Assembly: GCF_024220585.1 (NCBI RefSeq)
Contig: NZ_JAMXKF010000010.1
Span: 124,359-188,358, forward strand
DNA from: Dyadobacter diqingensis
Lineage (GTDB): Bacteria > Bacteroidota > Bacteroidia > Cytophagales > Spirosomataceae
Length of the DNA stretch: 64,000 bases
Direction of reading: 5' to 3'
The position numbers and the translations under genes are program-made. Shown piece by piece: positions 59,695 through 64,000 of the stretch (the stretch's first letter is position 1; every line of letters starts with the position of its first letter). Below the pieces are notes generated by a model, which saw only the letters and a list, made by a program, of their open reading frames with translations, searched no databases and was not told the origin of the DNA.

Positions 59695-60038
59695 GGAATT
59701 GAAAGATTAGGGATTCAAATTTGTTGTTTAGCTGCTACTGGATTTGTTGGACAATAACCAGATTTCCCGCAGCGGTTGTGCAACGGATACCCGGGAGGGC
59801 TTCTAAGATCATTTTATCAGGATCGGTCAGCTTCATAACGGTGCCGAAAATGGATGAGAATTGCAGGAAATGCAAAAAAAAGGGACGAACACGCCCCTAA
59901 AGGGATGAACCACGCAAACTTTGGGAAAAATGCATAGAAAGGCGGCCGCCTGGAAAGCGGGTGACCGGATGTACCTGTCGTGTTAACCACCGTTTTGGGC
60001 TGGCGGACGTGTACAACCTGACCCCTATTAAATCAATG
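59695..60038. other. Intergenic gap, with one weak small frame
   Basis: A 33-codon minus-strand frame (59735-59836, MKLTDPDKMILEALPGIRC) is possible but unsupported. Near 59880-59920 a short direct repeat AAGGGAYGAAC occurs twice. No terminator or clear promoter is visible. The leader of the giant gene lies at the left end. Confidence 0.4.
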
Positions 60039-61052
60039 TTACTTCACTAAAACGGCTGTGATGCCATCAGGTCTGCCGATATCAATCCGTTTGATTTCCT
60101 TTCGCGTAACCAAATCGATTACGACGACCTTATTGTTCGGAGTACATGAAATGAACATCCGGTTGCTTTCCCCATCCATAAAAATACCGGCTCCCTGTCC
60201 GATCTTGTCCTTTTGTTCGAGGATATGCGTTACCTTGTTGTAGTATAACAGGTCCCCGGTTTTCACACTGACCACACAGACCGTCTTTCCATCGGGTGTT
60301 ATCTTTAAGCGGTGCAGCCCTTCGGTTTGGGTATTGATTTCTGCCTTTACTTCTTTTTTGATAAGGTCAACAATGACGATTTTTCCGTCAGGTCTTGCCG
60401 TCCAAAGTTCCTGCCTGTCTGAGGATACGTCGAATCCTTCGCTGCCTGGGCCGACATTGACCAGGGTTTGGCGCCATTCGAGCCGTGGCGAGGTATTGAC
60501 CGGCAGCACGCCGGTTGGCGGCATATAAGGAGGTAAATTTTTCTTTTCGAAAATACTTACCGTGCCGGATTCCACATTGGTGGTATAAAAACTGTTGCCA
60601 TCTGCATTGACGTGGAGCAGGTGAGTGAAGTCCTGTCCTGTCCCGAAAACCTGGGCAATTTTATTCTCCCGGGTGTCAAACACAGCCACACTTTTTGAGC
60701 CCTGTGCGGTGAACCAGAGCTTCTCGTTGAGATAAACCAGTCCGTGGGGGATGTAAAAAGGTTTGGTATCAATCACATTCCGGGGTTTCATTGTTTTTAA
60801 GTTAACAACATCGATCTCATGCCCATTGCCGTTCATAAGCGGGTGCGAGATGTAGGCAAGCGAACCGTCGGGTGTTGTCACGATTTCATGTGGATCCTCG
60901 CTAACAGAAACTTTTGTGATGATGTCAAGGGACTTATAGTCGAGCGCGACCAGCTTTTTTTCAGCCTTGGATAATACCAAAACGTACCTGAAAGTCTGTC
61001 CAAGGGATAAATGCGAGAGAATAAGCCCGGCAAAAAGAACAATATACTTCAT
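60039..61052 (-). CDS. Secreted YVTN-type beta-propeller protein
   Basis: The protein has 337 aa from 61052 (MKYIVLFAGLILSHLSLGQ), a signal peptide; an ATG 9 bases upstream is also possible. Repeated blades show TTPDGSLAYISHP, NADGNSFYTTNVESGTVSIF, SSDRQELWTARPDGKIVIVDL and ISCTPNNKVVVIDL, the pattern of seven-bladed YVTN/cytochrome D1-like propellers. Such proteins are periplasmic or surface-bound; no haem or catalytic residues are seen. The exact role is unknown. Confidence 0.85.
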   Translation of the reverse strand: MKYIVLFAGLILSHLSLGQTFRYVLVLSKAEKKLVALDYKSLDIITKVSVSEDPHEIVTTPDGSLAYISHPLMNGNGHEIDVVNLKTMKPRNVIDTKPFYIPHGLVYLNEKLWFTAQGSKSVAVFDTRENKIAQVFGTGQDFTHLLHVNADGNSFYTTNVESGTVSIFEKKNLPPYMPPTGVLPVNTSPRLEWRQTLVNVGPGSEGFDVSSDRQELWTARPDGKIVIVDLIKKEVKAEINTQTEGLHRLKITPDGKTVCVVSVKTGDLLYYNKVTHILEQKDKIGQGAGIFMDGESNRMFISCTPNNKVVVIDLVTRKEIKRIDIGRPDGITAVLVK

Positions 61053-61488
61053 TTCGATCATCTAAATTTACATGCAAATAGCTACGAAAACGCCTGATGG
61101 TTTCAAATTGGTATGTTTTCCTGATCGTTATCGGTAATAACTTTTTATAAGTAAATTAAAAGTTGCAAAAATGCCAGTTGAACCTGAAATTCTGTATCCG
61201 GAACCGATTTTCAGTACAGCGTAAAAGTAGGATGGAATGTACTGAGCCGCCGGATCTTTTAGTTTTGAAGATCCGGCGGCCGTCAGTTTTTGCTCTGTTT
61301 TTGTTTGATGGCAGTTCATACCGGTATCTGCTGAATTAATATGCGACCCACACCAAACCTCGTCTTTTAAAGGACCCCATTTTTAATGGTAATGTAGTTT
61401 GGCACATATTTAAAATACTTTTTTATTGAAAGCAGCAATTGGCACGCTTTTCTCCGTAAGTAAAAGAAACCACTAATTTATAATCAGA
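61053..61488. other. Intergenic region with a long hairpin
   Basis: GCCGCCGGATCTT (61246-61258) pairs exactly with AAGATCCGGCGGC (61268-61280) around TTAGTTTTG. A T run (GTCAGTTTTTG) follows 5 bases later on the plus strand. A 63-codon minus-strand frame crosses this hairpin and is probably not a gene. The final 100 bases form the leader of the TetR gene. Confidence 0.55.
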
Positions 61489-62079
61489 ATGAGAGAATTG
61501 GTCTTTAAACAACGTGACCGAAAACGTACAGAGACAAAAATATTGTTAGCAGTTAAAGAGGTTATCGAACAACATGGTTTAGAGAAAGTGGGGGTGAATC
61601 TGGTGGCTGATACTTCTGGTTTTAATAAGGCATTAATCTATCGTTATTTTGGAGACATTAATGGCCTCGTTGAAGAGTACATCCGGTTTTTTATTGAAAC
61701 TGCAAGCTATTTTAAAGAGACAGAATCGGAGCCCGATTATTTGCGTGAAACGTTGAAGGTCAGCTTGCTGCGAATGCTTGCCGATTTGCGAACCGACAGA
61801 CATTTATGTCTTTTGATAAAATGGGAAGCTATTTATGGTAAATCGGCACTTCGTACCGCTTACTCGCAAAAGTTTGAACAGATCATTAAAAAATCAGAAA
61901 ACTTACCAGCCGATATAGATATCCGGGCTTTGGTTGCAATGCTTTGTTCCGGAATTTATTACCTGGCCTTTACAGAGGGCTCGCCTGGAACCATCCTGGA
62001 TCTGGACCTGTCGGGTGAGGAGGATTGGGAACGTGTTGAAAATGTGATTAAGATGTCTTTGGATAAGTTGCTGAGTTGA
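61489..62079 (+). CDS. TetR/AcrR-family transcriptional regulator
   Basis: The protein has 196 aa. The N-terminal three-helix DNA-binding domain is clear: TKILLAVKEVIEQHGLEKVG, VADTSGFNKALIYRYFGDIN. The C-terminal helical domain (60-196) binds an unknown ligand. No target gene is evident next to it; the neighbours are a GNAT gene in the opposite direction and the beta-propeller gene. It probably represses through a palindrome not identified here. Confidence 0.9.
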   Translation: MRELVFKQRDRKRTETKILLAVKEVIEQHGLEKVGVNLVADTSGFNKALIYRYFGDINGLVEEYIRFFIETASYFKETESEPDYLRETLKVSLLRMLADLRTDRHLCLLIKWEAIYGKSALRTAYSQKFEQIIKKSENLPADIDIRALVAMLCSGIYYLAFTEGSPGTILDLDLSGEEDWERVENVIKMSLDKLLS

Positions 62080-62129
62080 CTCTGTATCTGCATATCGCTT
62101 AACACTTAAAAGGGTTTCTGCATTCTTCG

Positions 62130-62600
62130 TTATAACCTTTTTAACATCCTGAAATTGATCAGTTCAACGTCATTTCGCGCTACCTCTTGCGCTTGAATTA
62201 ATTGATATCCCCGATTTTCAAAAAATGGCTTTGCCGTTATGCTGGAATGCGTGTATATCTCGGTAAGTCCTGATTTTCGGGCTTCATTTTCGATGTGGTC
62301 TAGTAAAGCCGAAGCGATACCCTGTCCCTGGAAATCTTTGTGAACAAAAAGTCTGTCTAGGTAACCTGTGGGTGTTACATCGGAAAATCCGACGACTTTA
62401 TCACCGATCCAGGCAACATAACAATCGTTGCTGTTCATAGACTGTTTCCATGATTTGAGCCTGGATGTTCTGTCGTTCTCGGATGCCCAGGCATCCACCT
62501 GCTGTTGCGTGTAGTCCTTTGTATTGACTGAATGAACAGTCTGATAAAATAACGTTACAATTTCTTCGATGTCAGAGATTTGAAACTTCCTGATTTTCAT
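62130..62600 (-). CDS. GNAT-family N-acetyltransferase
   Basis: The protein has 156 aa. The acetyl-CoA binding motif is visible as VHKDFQGQGIASALLDHIE (Q-x-x-G-x-A), preceded by YLDRLF and followed by SSITAKPFFENRGY near the C-terminus. The layout matches the PA14-like/YafP-type GNAT proteins. The acceptor substrate is unknown. It is convergent with the TetR gene. Confidence 0.9.
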   Translation of the reverse strand: MKIRKFQISDIEEIVTLFYQTVHSVNTKDYTQQQVDAWASENDRTSRLKSWKQSMNSNDCYVAWIGDKVVGFSDVTPTGYLDRLFVHKDFQGQGIASALLDHIENEARKSGLTEIYTHSSITAKPFFENRGYQLIQAQEVARNDVELINFRMLKRL

Positions 62601-63028
62601 TTTTTTTGAATTTTTCCAAATGTCAATATTAATGAACTTGTCATAGACAACTGACGTCCGTATTATGTACTAAGTATTTGTTTGCCGACGATGATTAGAC
62701 AGAGTTCTTATTTTGAACTAAGATAGGCAGGCTTGTATTGGCAAGAGAAATAACTTATTGAAAGGTTCAAGATTTAATTCTGACCTTAGCGATACGCGCA
62801 GCAAATTTCGGGGGTTTGATCGCTCGCCCGACTATTGAAAAACAGTTCGATAAATAAATGATTTTGTTAAGACGTTTTTGTTTCAGCATTATTTGTCTTC
62901 ATTACAACCATAAAAAAAACACCAAATTTCCCCACCCCCAATGATTTTCTGCAAAATGTGAAAGTTTCAAAAAGGTAATGGGGTATATTTGCGGCTTCGC
63001 TGCAATTATAACAGACAAAAAAGATCAT
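62601..63028. promoter_or_regulatory. Intergenic region with the fabV promoter
   Basis: TATATTTG at 62984-62991 is an exact TAnnTTTG -7 element, 37 bases before the fabV start. The best -33 candidates (TGTG at 62957, TTTC at 62965) are poor, so it may be an activated promoter. The rest of the gap shows no gene or strong hairpin. Confidence 0.55.
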
Positions 63029-64000
63029 ATGATAATAGAACCGAGAATGAGAGGGTTTATATGTTTGACTTCACATCCAAAGGGTTGTGAACAAAACGTT
63101 TTAAATCAAATTGACTTTGTTAAATCCAACGGACACGTCGAAGGTCCTAAAAATGTGCTGGTTATCGGGGCTTCAACGGGCTTCGGTCTTGCTTCAAGAA
63201 TAACAAGCGCGTTCGGTTCGAATGCTTCTACGATAGGTGTCTTTTTTGAAAAAGCGCCTCAGGAGGGAAAAACAGCTTCTCCGGGCTGGTACAACAGCGC
63301 CGCTTTCCAGCAGGAAGCAAAAAAAGCAGGGCTATACGCAAAGAGTATCAACGGTGATGCTTTTTCAAATGAGATTAAAACAAAAACGATTGATCTCATT
63401 AAATCTGACCTGGGAAAGGTGGATCTGGTTATTTACAGTCTGGCCTCGCCGGTAAGGACGCACCCTGTTACAGGTGTGACGCACCGCTCGGTATTGAAGC
63501 CGATTGGAGATACTTTTACCAGCAAAACGGTCGATTTTCATTCAGGTGTGGTTTCCAATATTACCATTGAGCCCTGCACCGAAGAAGATATCAAAAATAC
63601 TGTGGCGGTTATGGGTGGCGAAGACTGGGAAATGTGGATTGACGCACTGGCCGCGGCAGACGCTTTATCAGAAAACGCTACTACGATTGCCTATTCTTAT
63701 ATCGGCCCTTCATTGACCGAGGCTGTTTACCGCAAGGGAACCATCGGCAAGGCAAAAAATGACCTGGAAGCTACGGCATTTAAAATTGCCGATAAGCTAA
63801 AAGGCATTGGCGGCGAGGCTTATGTTTCGGTAAATAAAGCTTTGGTAACGCAGGCAAGTTCTGCTATTCCGGTCATTCCGCTTTACATTTCATTGCTGTA
63901 CAAAACAATGAAAGAAAAGGGAATTCATGAAGGTTGTATCGAGCAGATCTATCGTTTGTTTAAAGACAGACTTTTTGCACAGGAAACGATCCCGACGGAC
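63029..64000 (+). CDS. fabV: Trans-2-enoyl-CoA/ACP reductase FabV, C-terminus outside window
   Basis: The frame gives 324 codons of a family of about 400. The Rossmann start is VLVIGASTGFGLASRI with the family's long N-terminal extension (MIIEPRMRGFICLTSHP). The catalytic Tyr-x8-Lys is present as YRKGTIGKAK, preceded by AYSYIGPSLTEAV. FabV reduces the enoyl double bond with NADH in fatty-acid elongation; it is the triclosan-insensitive isozyme. Its own -7 element lies 37 bases upstream. No other fatty-acid gene is in the window. Confidence 0.95.
   Translation, partial: MIIEPRMRGFICLTSHPKGCEQNVLNQIDFVKSNGHVEGPKNVLVIGASTGFGLASRITSAFGSNASTIGVFFEKAPQEGKTASPGWYNSAAFQQEAKKAGLYAKSINGDAFSNEIKTKTIDLIKSDLGKVDLVIYSLASPVRTHPVTGVTHRSVLKPIGDTFTSKTVDFHSGVVSNITIEPCTEEDIKNTVAVMGGEDWEMWIDALAAADALSENATTIAYSYIGPSLTEAVYRKGTIGKAKNDLEATAFKIADKLKGIGGEAYVSVNKALVTQASSAIPVIPLYISLLYKTMKEKGIHEGCIEQIYRLFKDRLFAQETIPTD

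Noticed and set aside
61128..61319. 63-codon minus-strand frame
   Set aside because: It crosses a 13-bp perfect hairpin and has no start signal or family resemblance.
63237..63716. Plus-strand frames of 70-72 codons near the right edge
   Set aside because: They lie in other frames within fabV, which is unmistakable.
1..64000. CRISPR array, rRNA or tRNA genes, insertion sequences
   Set aside because: No regular spaced repeats, no conserved RNA sequences and no transposase with terminal repeats were found by reading; the iteron-like repeats at 25.8-26.1 kb are too few and irregular for a CRISPR array.

Overview
The window reads as chromosome of a Bacteroidota bacterium, most likely order Cytophagales (Dyadobacter/Spirosoma-like). 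The pointers are a SusC/SusD pair behind an ECF sigma factor and FecR, a giant secreted protein with a type IX secretion C-terminal sorting domain, FabV-type enoyl reductase, and promoters of the Bacteroidota form TTTG-N~20-TAnnTTTG. The genus is inference; no rRNA or other marker is present.

Bases 1 to about 37.6 kb are most of a siphovirus-like prophage whose left end lies outside the window. Read leftwards from its right end: a HTH/coiled-coil repressor (37076-37489, +); two plus-strand cargo genes with membrane segments (35778-36830); a leftward early operon (35629 to about 24.8 kb) of about 25 mostly small genes, including a 1024-aa primase-helicase, a lone P-loop ATPase, zinc-ribbon proteins and several tiny membrane proteins; a small plus-strand regulator unit (24162-24656); and a leftward late operon: small and large terminase, portal, connector/tail proteins, a cargo island (12.4-15.2 kb), tape measure, tail-tip or fibre proteins, DUF1353, S49 head protease, scaffold, major capsid and connector proteins. 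No integrase or lysis gene is visible, so these probably lie left of base 1.

The prophage shows a readable regulatory circuit. A 14-bp operator (TTACYTTTCAAATG) occurs as an inverted pair at the repressor promoter and once over the -7 element of the early promoter. A second motif (minus strand TTTT-nn-TGTCCTT) recurs 32-80 bp upstream of six late genes, including the first terminase gene and the cargo methylase. It has the distribution expected of a phage late promoter or activator site. A small HTH protein encoded divergently from the late operon is the natural candidate to act on it.

From about 38 kb on is ordinary chromosome: kup potassium transporter; a membrane protein/XRE regulator pair with a palindromic operator; a lipoprotein; an ECF sigma - FecR - SusC - SusD - metallophosphoesterase locus that has a phosphoesterase where a glycosidase would be expected; a small Lys-rich protein; a choice-of-anchor-I beta-propeller lipoprotein; an ABC-F ATPase; the 1810-aa type IX-secreted repeat protein; a second beta-propeller protein; a TetR regulator; a GNAT acetyltransferase; and fabV running off the right edge.
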